Part shown: in pieces, positions 1 to 5,583 of the stretch
Position numbering within the stretch: the stretch's first letter is position 1
Layout: every line of letters begins with the position of its first letter
From: Candidatus Fermentibacteraceae bacterium
GTDB lineage: Bacteria; Fermentibacterota; Fermentibacteria; Fermentibacterales; JCC-6
Assembly: GCA_029932015.1 (NCBI GenBank)
Contig: JAOZQW010000115.1
Location: forward strand, 1,392 to 6,974
DNA length: 5,583 nt
Direction of reading: 5' to 3'
Made by a program: the position numbers and the translations under genes
Notes under the pieces: generated by a model
Databases searched by the model: none
Seen by the model: the letters and a program-made list of their open reading frames with translations, nothing else
What the model was told of the DNA's origin: nothing

Positions 1-1
1 T

Positions 2-2089
2 GCACTGGGTCGTGCAGCGCTCGATGACGCTGGGGCGGACGTGGACGGAGCGGCCAGCGGTTTGGCTGACGGTGCTGTTTATGTAACATACGGAGGTTCG
101 GCGGTACTTGTAGCCGCAACTTCCGCGGGGGAGCGGGACCTTCCTTTCTTCCCGTTAACCATAGAGTACAGGGAAAGAACTTACGCTGCAGGCAAGATAC
201 CAGGTGGGTTCTTCAAGCGTGAGGGAGCTCCCCAGGAGAAGGAGAAGCTCACAGCAAGGCTTATTGACAGACCTCTCAGACCGCTTTTCCCGAATGGCTT
301 CAAAGAGGAGACACAGGTCTACTGCCTGGTTCTCAGCTGTGACGGAGAGAATGATCCCGCCCTGCTCGGTGTTGTCGGGGCATCAGCCGCGCTGATGATA
401 TCTGACATCCCCTGGGATGGACCAGTCTCCACTGTCAAGGTTGGACGAGTAGACGGCCAGTTCATCGTTAATCCCACGATGGAGCAGCAGAGCGAGAGTG
501 ATATCGAACTGGTTGTTGCCGTTAAGGGTGACGATGTTGTGATGCTGGAAGGCTCTGCACACCAGCTGCCCGAGGCTGATGTAGTCGAGGCAATACACCT
601 CGCGGCAACAGAGGCCAAACTTCTCAATCAGCTTCAGACTGAACTTTGGGAGAAGATCGGAAGAGAGAAACGATCCTTCGTTCCTCCGGTCAGCCCAGAG
701 GGTTTTGATGAGGCTATCAAGGCCATAGCCGTTCCCGAGTTCGAGAAGGTCTATGGCAACGGTCAGAAACACGCTCTCGATGAGGCAGGAGATACTGCGA
801 CCGAGATCGCAATTGAATCCCTGAGCGGGAAATTCTCCGAATACGAAGATGAGGCTGTGTTCGGCAAAGCTGTATCGGCTGCCGTACGGAAGACCGAGAA
901 GGAATTCGTCAGGGAGAAGCTTCTCGGCAGCAGGCAGCGCCCGGATAACAGGGCTGAGGGCGAAGTAAGACAGATAACCTGCGAGGTCGGAGTGCTTCCG
1001 AGACCTCACGGGTCAGCACTCTTCACAAGGGGCGAGACTCAGGCTCTCGTTGCGGTCACGCTGGGCGGTGCCAGGGATGTACAGAGGATCGATGCCCTTA
1101 TGGGTGAACACACAAAGGACTTCATGCTTCATTACAACTTCCCCTCCTTCAGTGTGGGAGAAGTTCGTCCGATAAGAGGTCCCGGAAGACGCGAGATCGG
1201 TCATGGTCATCTTGCCGAGATTGCCCTTCGTCCCGTACTCCCCAAGGAGAAAACGGATTTCGGCTACACGATCAGAGTTGTCTCCGACATACTTGAATCC
1301 AACGGTTCATCCAGTCAGGCTACCATCTGCGGCGGTTCACTGAGCCTGATGGATGCCGGTGTTCCCATTAGTGACGCAGTGGCAGGCATCGCGCTTGGCC
1401 TCGTGACCGATGGCCCCAGATACATCATCCTTTCGGATATAGCCGGGGTCGAGGATCATCTCGGTGATATGGACCTCAAGATAGCAGGGACCAGGAAGGG
1501 CATCACTGCCATTCAGATGGATCTCAAGGTTGAGGGCATCTCGCTGGATATCCTTGCGGAAGCTGTCGACAGAGCCAGGGAGAACAGGATCTCCATACTC
1601 AACGACATGGATGCGGTCATTGATAGATCCAGGGAGGATCTCAGCGACTATGCGCCCAGGATGTTCACGGTCCAGATCGACAGGGATATGATAGGCAAAC
1701 TTATCGGCCCCGGAGGTAAGAACATCCGTGCTATCCAGGAAGAGACCGGCGCAGACATCAATGTCGACGACGAGGGTATGGTTGTAGTTCTCTCTGAGGA
1801 CAGCGATGCTGCCAAGCGCGCGCTCGAGATGGTCCAGCTCTCCACAGGCAAGCCGAAGGTCGGCCAGGTATACGATGGAGTCGTCGTCAATATCATGAAC
1901 TTCGGTGCGTTCGTGGAGATAATGCCCGGAACCGATGGTCTGGTCCACATTTCTCAGATAAGCCGCAACAGGGTCGAGAAGGTGGAAGACGTTCTCAAGC
2001 GAGGACAGAAGGTCAAGGTCAAGGTCTCTGAGATCAAGGACAACGGCAAGGTGGATTTGACAATGAAGGACATCCCACAAGGTGACTGA
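2..2089 (+). CDS. pnp: Polynucleotide phosphorylase (PNPase), 5' end cut by window edge
   Basis: This is the 3'-to-5' phosphorolytic exoribonuclease that releases nucleoside diphosphates from RNA, normally a cytoplasmic homotrimer active in mRNA decay. The family order is complete except for the extreme N-terminus. The first RNase PH core carries FFKREG and LIDRPLRPLFP. A helical linker follows. The second RNase PH core carries HYNFPSFSVGEVRPIRGPGR and, at 1451-1480, EDHLGDMDLK. From family knowledge this matches the E. coli catalytic or metal-site residues D486, D492 and K494. A KH domain has the IGPGGK loop at 1703-1720, and a C-terminal S1 domain starts near 1858. The protein ends almost directly after S1, without a long acidic tail. 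A GTG at 41 could be taken as the start. I reject it because the frame is open to the window edge and the upstream residues (LGRAAL) look like the conserved GGR-LTLETG strand. About ten N-terminal residues are probably missing. Confidence 0.97.
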   Translation, partial: ALGRAALDDAGADVDGAASGLADGAVYVTYGGSAVLVAATSAGERDLPFFPLTIEYRERTYAAGKIPGGFFKREGAPQEKEKLTARLIDRPLRPLFPNGFKEETQVYCLVLSCDGENDPALLGVVGASAALMISDIPWDGPVSTVKVGRVDGQFIVNPTMEQQSESDIELVVAVKGDDVVMLEGSAHQLPEADVVEAIHLAATEAKLLNQLQTELWEKIGREKRSFVPPVSPEGFDEAIKAIAVPEFEKVYGNGQKHALDEAGDTATEIAIESLSGKFSEYEDEAVFGKAVSAAVRKTEKEFVREKLLGSRQRPDNRAEGEVRQITCEVGVLPRPHGSALFTRGETQALVAVTLGGARDVQRIDALMGEHTKDFMLHYNFPSFSVGEVRPIRGPGRREIGHGHLAEIALRPVLPKEKTDFGYTIRVVSDILESNGSSSQATICGGSLSLMDAGVPISDAVAGIALGLVTDGPRYIILSDIAGVEDHLGDMDLKIAGTRKGITAIQMDLKVEGISLDILAEAVDRARENRISILNDMDAVIDRSREDLSDYAPRMFTVQIDRDMIGKLIGPGGKNIRAIQEETGADINVDDEGMVVVLSEDSDAAKRALEMVQLSTGKPKVGQVYDGVVVNIMNFGAFVEIMPGTDGLVHISQISRNRVEKVEDVLKRGQKVKVKVSEIKDNGKVDLTMKDIPQGD

Positions 2090-2118
2090 TGAAAGATCCA
2101 GTTCGGTAACTCGCAGCT

Positions 2119-2148
2119 CGGGGACATGCATTTCCATGTGTGTCCCCG
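2119..2148 (+). promoter_or_regulatory. Strong stem-loop in the pnp-dut gap
   Basis: A 13-bp stem (2119-2131 pairing with 2136-2148) closes a TTCC tetraloop. Read as RNA it has no mismatch or bulge, with two adjacent G-U wobbles in the middle and five G-C pairs at the base. No T-run follows, since the next bases are CACATCAATG, so it is not a canonical intrinsic terminator. It lies 30 nt after the pnp stop and ends 7 nt before the preferred dut start. Plausible roles are mRNA 3'-end protection or processing after pnp, or control of dut translation. These roles are inferred; the pairing itself is directly visible. Confidence 0.75.
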
Positions 2149-2155
2149 CACATCA

Positions 2156-2605
2156 ATGATGAGGGAAATTCTCGTTCAGGTGCTTGAGCATGGCGTGGGC
2201 CTCGAATTGCCGCAGAGGGCGACGGAAGGTTCAAGCGGTGTGGATCTGAGGGCTGCTGTCACCGGGGATGTAATTATCAATCCCGGGGATACAGCCCTTA
2301 TTCCTACAGGCTTGATCGTTTCCATCCCTCAAGGATTCGAATGGCAGATCAGACCCAGGAGCGGCAATGCTCTCAGGCATGGCATCACCGTACTGAATTC
2401 ACCGGGTACAGTTGATTCCGATTACAGGGGAGAGGTGGGTGTCATTCTGGCAAACCTCGGACATGCGCCTTTCAATGTCCGAAGAGGTGATAGAATAGCC
2501 CAGGCTGTACTGGCGCCGGTATTTCCCCCGGTTCTCACGGTTGTCCATCAATTGGAGGAGACAGACAGAGGGGAGGGTGGATTTGGCCATACCGGAAAGC
2601 AGTAG
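2156..2605 (+). CDS. dut: dUTP diphosphatase (dUTPase), homotrimeric type
   Basis: It hydrolyses dUTP to dUMP and pyrophosphate, which keeps uracil out of DNA and supplies dUMP for dTMP synthesis; it acts in the cytoplasm. All five trimeric dUTPase motifs are present in order (numbering from the ATG at 2156): motif 1 GSSGVDLRA at 25-33, motif 2 RPRSG at 66-70, motif 3 GTVDSDYRGE from 84 with the catalytic Asp at 87, motif 4 RGDRIAQ at 110-116, and the glycine-rich motif 5 RGEGGFGHTGK at 138-148. At 149 aa it has the normal family length. The ATG at 2126 would add ten residues but sits inside the hairpin stem. The tandem ATGs at 2156 and 2159 put MREILVQVL where relatives begin. Neither has an obvious SD sequence, so translation may depend on coupling to pnp or on structure. 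The 3' end overlaps the next gene. Confidence 0.96.
   Translation: MMREILVQVLEHGVGLELPQRATEGSSGVDLRAAVTGDVIINPGDTALIPTGLIVSIPQGFEWQIRPRSGNALRHGITVLNSPGTVDSDYRGEVGVILANLGHAPFNVRRGDRIAQAVLAPVFPPVLTVVHQLEETDRGEGGFGHTGKQ
2571..2576 (+). promoter_or_regulatory. Ribosome binding site supporting a TTG start for the LptE-like gene
   Basis: GGGAGG lies inside the last codons of dut, six bases before a TTG at 2583 in the frame of the lipoprotein gene. A GTG at 2577 directly abuts it and is too close to use it. This spacing decides the proposed start. Confidence 0.55.
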
Positions 2606-3110
2606 CAGTATCCGCTGGATCTCCGTCCGTCTCAGAACCTCTATTGTCATGCTTATCCTCTCCGTTCTTCTCACTGCCTGCAGCTACGGTTTCAGTGGCA
2701 GTCTCCCTTCTCATCTGCAGACTGTTAAGGTTCTGCCATTCAGAAGCAGAGTAACCGAATACGGACTGGAGCAGGATCTGACCTCAAGGGTGACCCAAAT
2801 GTTCGTGAGAGATGGCAGACTGACCCTGGTGACAGGAGATCAGAACTGCGAGCTGGAGGGCTCCGTCGTCATGTGGAGCCGAACACCATACTCCTATACC
2901 TCCGCTGAGCAGGTCGAGGAGTACAAGATTGAGATCAGGGTCGAGCTGACCTTTACAGATCTACTCGATGAGAGTGATATTCTAAATTCGGAGTATGTGA
3001 CTTCCTGGGTGGTCTACGACCCTGACACAGAGTCGGAGGACGCGGCCAGGAGCAGATTGCTCGAAGAGACAGCCGGTGATATCGTCAGACGCTGTCTTTC
3101 GGGCTGGTAG
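2583..3110 (+). CDS. LptE-like LPS-assembly lipoprotein
   Basis: The protein begins with an arginine-containing n-region and a hydrophobic stretch ending in a lipobox, LLTAC. The cysteine is at 2679-2681, residue 33 from the TTG start, which indicates lipidation by the Lgt/LspA pathway. The mature part (about 143 aa) has the outline of the LptE family: CSYGFSGSLPSHLQTVKVLPF, then a strand-rich region with ELEGSVVMWS and VEEYKIEIRVELTFTDLLDE. In known systems LptE sits in the outer membrane, plugging the LptD barrel that inserts lipopolysaccharide. An upstream ATG at 2541 is in frame but would overlap dut by about 65 nt and add a long charged leader. The ATG at 2649 would remove the positive n-region. 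TTG at 2583 (175 aa, 23-nt overlap with dut) fits best. The family call rests on pattern resemblance, so I give no gene symbol. Confidence 0.8.
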   Translation: MAIPESSSSIRWISVRLRTSIVMLILSVLLTACSYGFSGSLPSHLQTVKVLPFRSRVTEYGLEQDLTSRVTQMFVRDGRLTLVTGDQNCELEGSVVMWSRTPYSYTSAEQVEEYKIEIRVELTFTDLLDESDILNSEYVTSWVVYDPDTESEDAARSRLLEETAGDIVRRCLSGW

Positions 3111-3115
3111 GATTT

Positions 3116-3505
3116 ATGTCAAGAGCTTCTTCCAGCAGTCAGAGAAGCATGACAAGTGTCTCATATCTTGTGCTGGCGCTATTCGTTCTCCTGCTTGCAG
3201 GTGCGATCAAGTACTACATGGTTTTCATACGCGGTCCCAAGCGTGTACGGAGGACACTTGATGGCGCCTTCTACAATGTCGCGGACCTCCCCGACATAGG
3301 TGAACGCAGGTCAGGATTCCTTGAAAGATGGGAAGAGCGCGTTGCAGCCGAGAATTGTCCTCCACAGATAGCCGGGATGGATTCAAGCGGCTTCATTGGT
3401 GACACATTCTTCGTCTGGTACACTGACTCCGTGGAATTTCCCGGGCTTCCGACATTCAGAACGCACTTCACCGTAAGAAAACCCATGTTCCTGGATCAGG
3501 ATTAG
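3116..3505 (+). CDS. Small single-pass membrane protein, function unknown
   Basis: I do not recognise this 129-aa protein. A serine/arginine-rich N-terminus (residues 1-14) precedes a strongly hydrophobic segment at about 16-38. A basic stretch follows (RGPKRVRR, 39-46), then a soluble domain of about 80 residues with many aromatics (FFVWYTD, FRTHFTV). Basic residues flank the helix on both sides, so orientation is unclear; the tail could be cytoplasmic or periplasmic. A single Cys (81) and a CPP turn lie in the soluble part. The start ATG at 3116 has a TAGGA sequence just upstream that overlaps the previous stop codon. It is five bases after the LptE-like gene and five before the next small membrane gene, so it is probably co-expressed with both. 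A second ATG, at residue 12, is a possible alternative start. Confidence 0.8.
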   Translation: MSRASSSSQRSMTSVSYLVLALFVLLLAGAIKYYMVFIRGPKRVRRTLDGAFYNVADLPDIGERRSGFLERWEERVAAENCPPQIAGMDSSGFIGDTFFVWYTDSVEFPGLPTFRTHFTVRKPMFLDQD

Positions 3506-3510
3506 CCCTT

Positions 3511-3702
3511 TTGAGTCTCGCAGGGGACTGGAGGGAGAGACATCCATCATCCGGTGGCAAAGGTAGGCTTATCTTCTACCTCTTCCTGCTTGCCTTTGTG
3601 ATATTCATGATGCTGAAATCGGAGACCTTCGTTTCCGGCTTCAACAGCATCTTCTTCTCTTCTGACAGTTCTGAAACAGCCCGGGAGACAGTGATCGAAT
3701 GA
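3511..3702 (+). CDS. Very small single-pass membrane protein (63 aa), TTG start
   Basis: This short frame encodes a polar N-terminus (1-18), one hydrophobic helix (about 19-35, rich in Phe, Leu and Met), and a Ser/Thr/Glu-rich tail. No family is recognised. Context argues that it is real. It fills the space between two genes, its TGA forms an ATGA overlap with the dipeptidase start at 3699, and an AGGA at 3498-3501 lies nine bases before the TTG. TTG at 3511 is the only usable start ahead of the helix, because the upstream frame shows no ATG or GTG near the previous stop codon. It could be a membrane-anchored partner of the preceding 129-aa protein, or simply a coupling ORF for the dipeptidase. 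Both ideas are inference. Confidence 0.65.
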   Translation: MSLAGDWRERHPSSGGKGRLIFYLFLLAFVIFMMLKSETFVSGFNSIFFSSDSSETARETVIE

Positions 3703-4571
3703 CCATCCATGTCTTCGATGGGCATGTTGACACACTTCTTGCTCTCAGGAATACGGATGATTTCATTACAGGTTCCGCGTCCACTCAGCTCGATATGCCC
3801 AGAGCGAGGGAAGCCGGTGTTCTAACACTTGTTACAGCAGTGTGTGCGGAAGCTGCCGCAGAAAATATGATGAAAGCCTTTGCGATCGGACTGGACAGAT
3901 TCGGTATCCTGCAGGGCAAAGATGGTCTGGAGATCCTCCTGATGCTGGAGGGATGTGAACCTCTCGAGCATGTGGAGGATCGCAGCAGCATCATTGAGAA
4001 CCTTGCTGTTGCAAGTCTCACCTGGAACGGTGAGAACGCATTCGGAGGTGGTATAGGCAGTGATAAATGTCTGACTGAAAAAGGCATTGTCCTAGCGAAA
4101 GAGCTGCACCGGAACGGTGTTGTTCTTGATGTATCCCACCTATGTGACAGATCGAGAGAGCAACTGCTCGATACAGGACTCCCGGTGGTGGCAACGCACT
4201 GCAACTGCAGAGCCCTGTGCAGTGATCAAAGGAATCTCCCTGATATTGATCTGAAAAGGATAGCCGAACTGGGAGGTGTTACCGGCATAACACTTGTCCC
4301 GGATTTTCTTGGTCCTTCGGCTGACATGAACACGGTAGCAGATCACCTTGAGCATGCCATGGTCGTTGCGGGAGACATGCATGTCGGCATCGGCAGTGAC
4401 CTTGACGGGACGAGGGACCTTCCTGAAGGTATACATGACTGTACATTCTGGCCTGAATTTTTCGAGCTTCTGCTCATTCGCGGGTGGAAGGATAGCACGA
4501 TTCGGCGCGTTGCGGACAGCAACTGGCGCAGAGTTATTCCATCTGCCGTACAAAACAATGGAGGAGACTGA
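3699..4571 (+). CDS. M19 family (renal-type) membrane dipeptidase homologue
   Basis: This is a zinc-dependent dipeptidase of peptidase family M19, a TIM-barrel amidohydrolase relative. The expected metal ligands are visible: His9 and Asp11 in DGHVDT, the bridging Glu84 in MLEGCEPL, His147 in VLDVSHLCDRS, His167 in VATHCNCRAL, and Asp234 in IGSDLDG. RNLPD (178-182) supplies the usual substrate-side Arg. LTWNGEN (107-113) and the late SNWRRVI (274-280) are also typical. At 290 aa it is compact for the family. It has no signal peptide or membrane anchor, so it is predicted to be cytoplasmic despite the family name. Likely substrates are L- or D-containing dipeptides, perhaps from peptidoglycan or peptide turnover; the exact one cannot be read from sequence. 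The start overlaps the upstream stop (ATGA) and the end overlaps the next start (TGATG), which implies translational coupling on both sides. Confidence 0.93.
   Translation: MTIHVFDGHVDTLLALRNTDDFITGSASTQLDMPRAREAGVLTLVTAVCAEAAAENMMKAFAIGLDRFGILQGKDGLEILLMLEGCEPLEHVEDRSSIIENLAVASLTWNGENAFGGGIGSDKCLTEKGIVLAKELHRNGVVLDVSHLCDRSREQLLDTGLPVVATHCNCRALCSDQRNLPDIDLKRIAELGGVTGITLVPDFLGPSADMNTVADHLEHAMVVAGDMHVGIGSDLDGTRDLPEGIHDCTFWPEFFELLLIRGWKDSTIRRVADSNWRRVIPSAVQNNGGD
4560..4566 (+). promoter_or_regulatory. Strong ribosome binding site at the end of the dipeptidase gene
   Basis: GGAGGAG lies in the last codons of the dipeptidase gene, a few bases before the ATG at 4571 that overlaps its TGA. It fixes the start of the exported-protein gene. 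Confidence 0.7.
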
Positions 4572-5353
4572 TGCGCCGGATCTCCCTGATGCTCGCACTG
4601 TTCATATGCTCAGCGGTCACTGCTCAGACACCATTCGAGTTTGCGGTGGTGCAGGAGCTCATTCAGGGATCTCCCTTCGTGAGCGTAATGCGCATCAAGA
4701 TCGTACCGGGCTCTCCCGAGCCTGGAAGGACCATGCTGGAGATAACAACACGGGCTGGAATGCTCATGATAGGTGAGAGCAGTATCTACCCGGATACACT
4801 CGAGGATACTTCCGTTGGATTTATCGGTATGATCCAGTACGAGACTGATATACCTATCGAGACCATCGAGAGGGTATTCAGCGTAATAAAAGACTGCATG
4901 GGCAGATTCCCGGGCATGGGCATAACAGATATCGGACTTGATGTCGTCTCGCTTGATGATATGAGCTGGCTTGCTATCGACTGTCCGATGTCCTCTGTGG
5001 ACAGCCTTCTGAGCGGTACACTCAGCCATCTTGACTTCTGGAGACAGGCCGACCTGAAAGAGCTGGAACTCGGGACGGCAATGTTCATGACCAGGATGCA
5101 GTATCCAGGTGTGCCGGATTACACTCCACCCTTGACTCTCATAGAGATACCTGAGCCCGTACAACGCACTGCCTCCCCATGGAAGTCTCTCATTCTGCCT
5201 GGCTGGGGACAGCTCGAGGCAGGGCAGGGAGCGGGATGGATCAATCTGCTTGTTGAGGCCGGAGGGATCGCCCTTATAATCACGGGTGAGAAGGAGGCCG
5301 GGATCGGTGTCCTGGGAGCGAACCATATAGTCAGTTTCTTCGACCTGTTCTGA
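4571..5353 (+). CDS. Exported protein with C-terminal DUF5683-like membrane domain
   Basis: A clear Sec signal peptide is present: MRR, a hydrophobic core, and a likely cut after AVTA at residue 18, leaving a Gln-Thr N-terminus. Residues 19 to about 195 form a domain I do not recognise. It is mixed in character, with a regular hydrophobic pattern and acidic surface residues (for example IGLDVVSLDDMSW). The C-terminal portion begins SPWKSLILPGWGQLEAGQGAG (202-222) and continues with two hydrophobic segments (about 222-238 and 244-257). The S-x-ILPGWGQ motif followed by a Gly-rich helix resembles DUF5683, a family of unknown function seen mostly in Bacteroidetes-like diderms. The protein stops soon after the second helix, so this domain may be shortened. 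It may sit in the inner membrane with the N-terminal domain in the periplasm. Its start overlaps the dipeptidase stop by one base, so the two are likely made together. Confidence 0.82.
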   Translation: MRRISLMLALFICSAVTAQTPFEFAVVQELIQGSPFVSVMRIKIVPGSPEPGRTMLEITTRAGMLMIGESSIYPDTLEDTSVGFIGMIQYETDIPIETIERVFSVIKDCMGRFPGMGITDIGLDVVSLDDMSWLAIDCPMSSVDSLLSGTLSHLDFWRQADLKELELGTAMFMTRMQYPGVPDYTPPLTLIEIPEPVQRTASPWKSLILPGWGQLEAGQGAGWINLLVEAGGIALIITGEKEAGIGVLGANHIVSFFDLF

Positions 5354-5363
5354 GGAGAGAGAT

Positions 5364-5583
5364 ATGCGAATAGTCAGAAGCATTCTCAGGATCGTTCTTA
5401 TCTTCAGCATACTTGTCTGGGTGACCGGGTTCATGATGGGTAACAATCCTGATAAGCCACTCTATTGGCAGGGAGCAACTCTTGCTGTATGGGGCGCTGC
5501 GGGAAGTATTGCTCTTCTTATACTCACACTGCCCTTCGGTCTGAATCTGCCTGCTGCTCAGCCGAGAAAACTCAAAAAGAGAG
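5364..5583 (+). CDS. Two-helix small membrane protein, 3' end cut by window edge
   Basis: An open frame starts at ATG 5364, preceded by AGGAG at 5353-5357 with six bases of spacing, and remains open to the window edge (73 full codons). The visible protein has a basic N-terminus (MRIVRSILR), a first hydrophobic helix at about 9-25, a short polar loop with NNPDKPLYW, a second helix at about 39-58, and a basic stretch at 69-73 (KLKKR). By the positive-inside rule both ends are probably cytoplasmic. No family is recognised. It begins ten bases after the preceding stop codon and so probably belongs to the same transcript. Confidence 0.75.
   Translation, partial: MRIVRSILRIVLIFSILVWVTGFMMGNNPDKPLYWQGATLAVWGAAGSIALLILTLPFGLNLPAAQPRKLKKR

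Noticed and set aside
41..43. GTG at 41 as the true pnp start
   Set aside because: The frame is open upstream to the window edge, and the upstream residues resemble the conserved first strand of PNPase. Starting here would remove part of the core fold.
383..1009. 208-codon open frame on the - strand
   Set aside because: It is antisense to the first PNPase core, with no SD sequence, motif or context support.
2089..2109. Six-codon mini-ORF (MKDPVR) starting in a TGATG overlap with the pnp stop
   Set aside because: It is too short to distinguish from chance, has no clear own SD sequence, and is not followed by a gene at coupling distance. It could matter only if the hairpin proves to be an attenuator.
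1337..2137. 266-codon open frame on the - strand
   Set aside because: It lies fully opposite the conserved second core, KH and S1 regions of pnp. Its product looks like a shadow translation with no recognisable domain.
2119..2148. Intrinsic transcription terminator after pnp
   Set aside because: The stem is strong, but no T-run follows on the + strand and none lies on the other side for the - strand. The downstream genes have no visible promoter of their own in the gap.
3515..3541. Short inverted repeat GTCTC/GAGAC near the start of the 63-aa gene
   Set aside because: Only five base pairs with a 17-nt loop, inside coding sequence; this is expected by chance.
4348..4776. 142-codon + strand frame bridging the dipeptidase and exported-protein genes
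   Set aside because: It overlaps two well-supported genes in another frame, including the IGSDLDG zinc-ligand region. Its product has no recognisable pattern.
4610..5446. 278-codon open frame on the - strand
   Set aside because: It runs antisense across the signal-peptide gene and into the next gene. The + strand genes have good SD sequences and sensible signal peptide and helix patterns, while this frame has none.

Overview
The window holds one tightly packed, same-strand (+) run of eight bacterial protein genes. The first (pnp) is cut by the left edge and the last by the right edge. I see no tRNA, rRNA, CRISPR array, insertion sequence or integrase. Moderately GC-rich sequence, Shine-Dalgarno (SD)-type starts and an LptE-like outer-membrane lipoprotein point to a Gram-negative (diderm) bacterium. 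The LptE-like and DUF5683-like proteins together lean weakly toward the FCB group or a related uncultured phylum, but the sequence alone cannot settle this.

Layout: polynucleotide phosphorylase (pnp, 2-2089, 5' end missing); a 66-nt gap almost half filled by a near-perfect 13-bp hairpin (2119-2148); dUTPase (dut, about 2156-2605); an LptE-like lipoprotein with a non-ATG start overlapping the dut end (about 2583-3110); two small single-pass membrane proteins of unknown function (3116-3505 and 3511-3702); an M19 renal-type dipeptidase (3699-4571); an exported protein with a C-terminal DUF5683-like membrane domain (4571-5353); and a two-helix membrane protein running off the right edge (5364 onward).

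Apart from the pnp-dut gap, every junction is 10 nt or less or an overlap, including an ATGA and a TGATG overlap. The genes are therefore probably co-transcribed and in part translationally coupled. The run starts with housekeeping RNA turnover and nucleotide-pool hygiene and moves to cell-envelope functions: LPS transport, small membrane proteins, dipeptide cleavage and an exported protein.

Most of the window is ordinary core-genome material. The less-explained parts are the pnp-dut hairpin, the paired small membrane proteins, the unrecognised exported domain in front of the DUF5683-like tail, and the unusual N-terminal segment of PNPase. I found no convincing evidence of a new defence, mobile or RNA-guided system.
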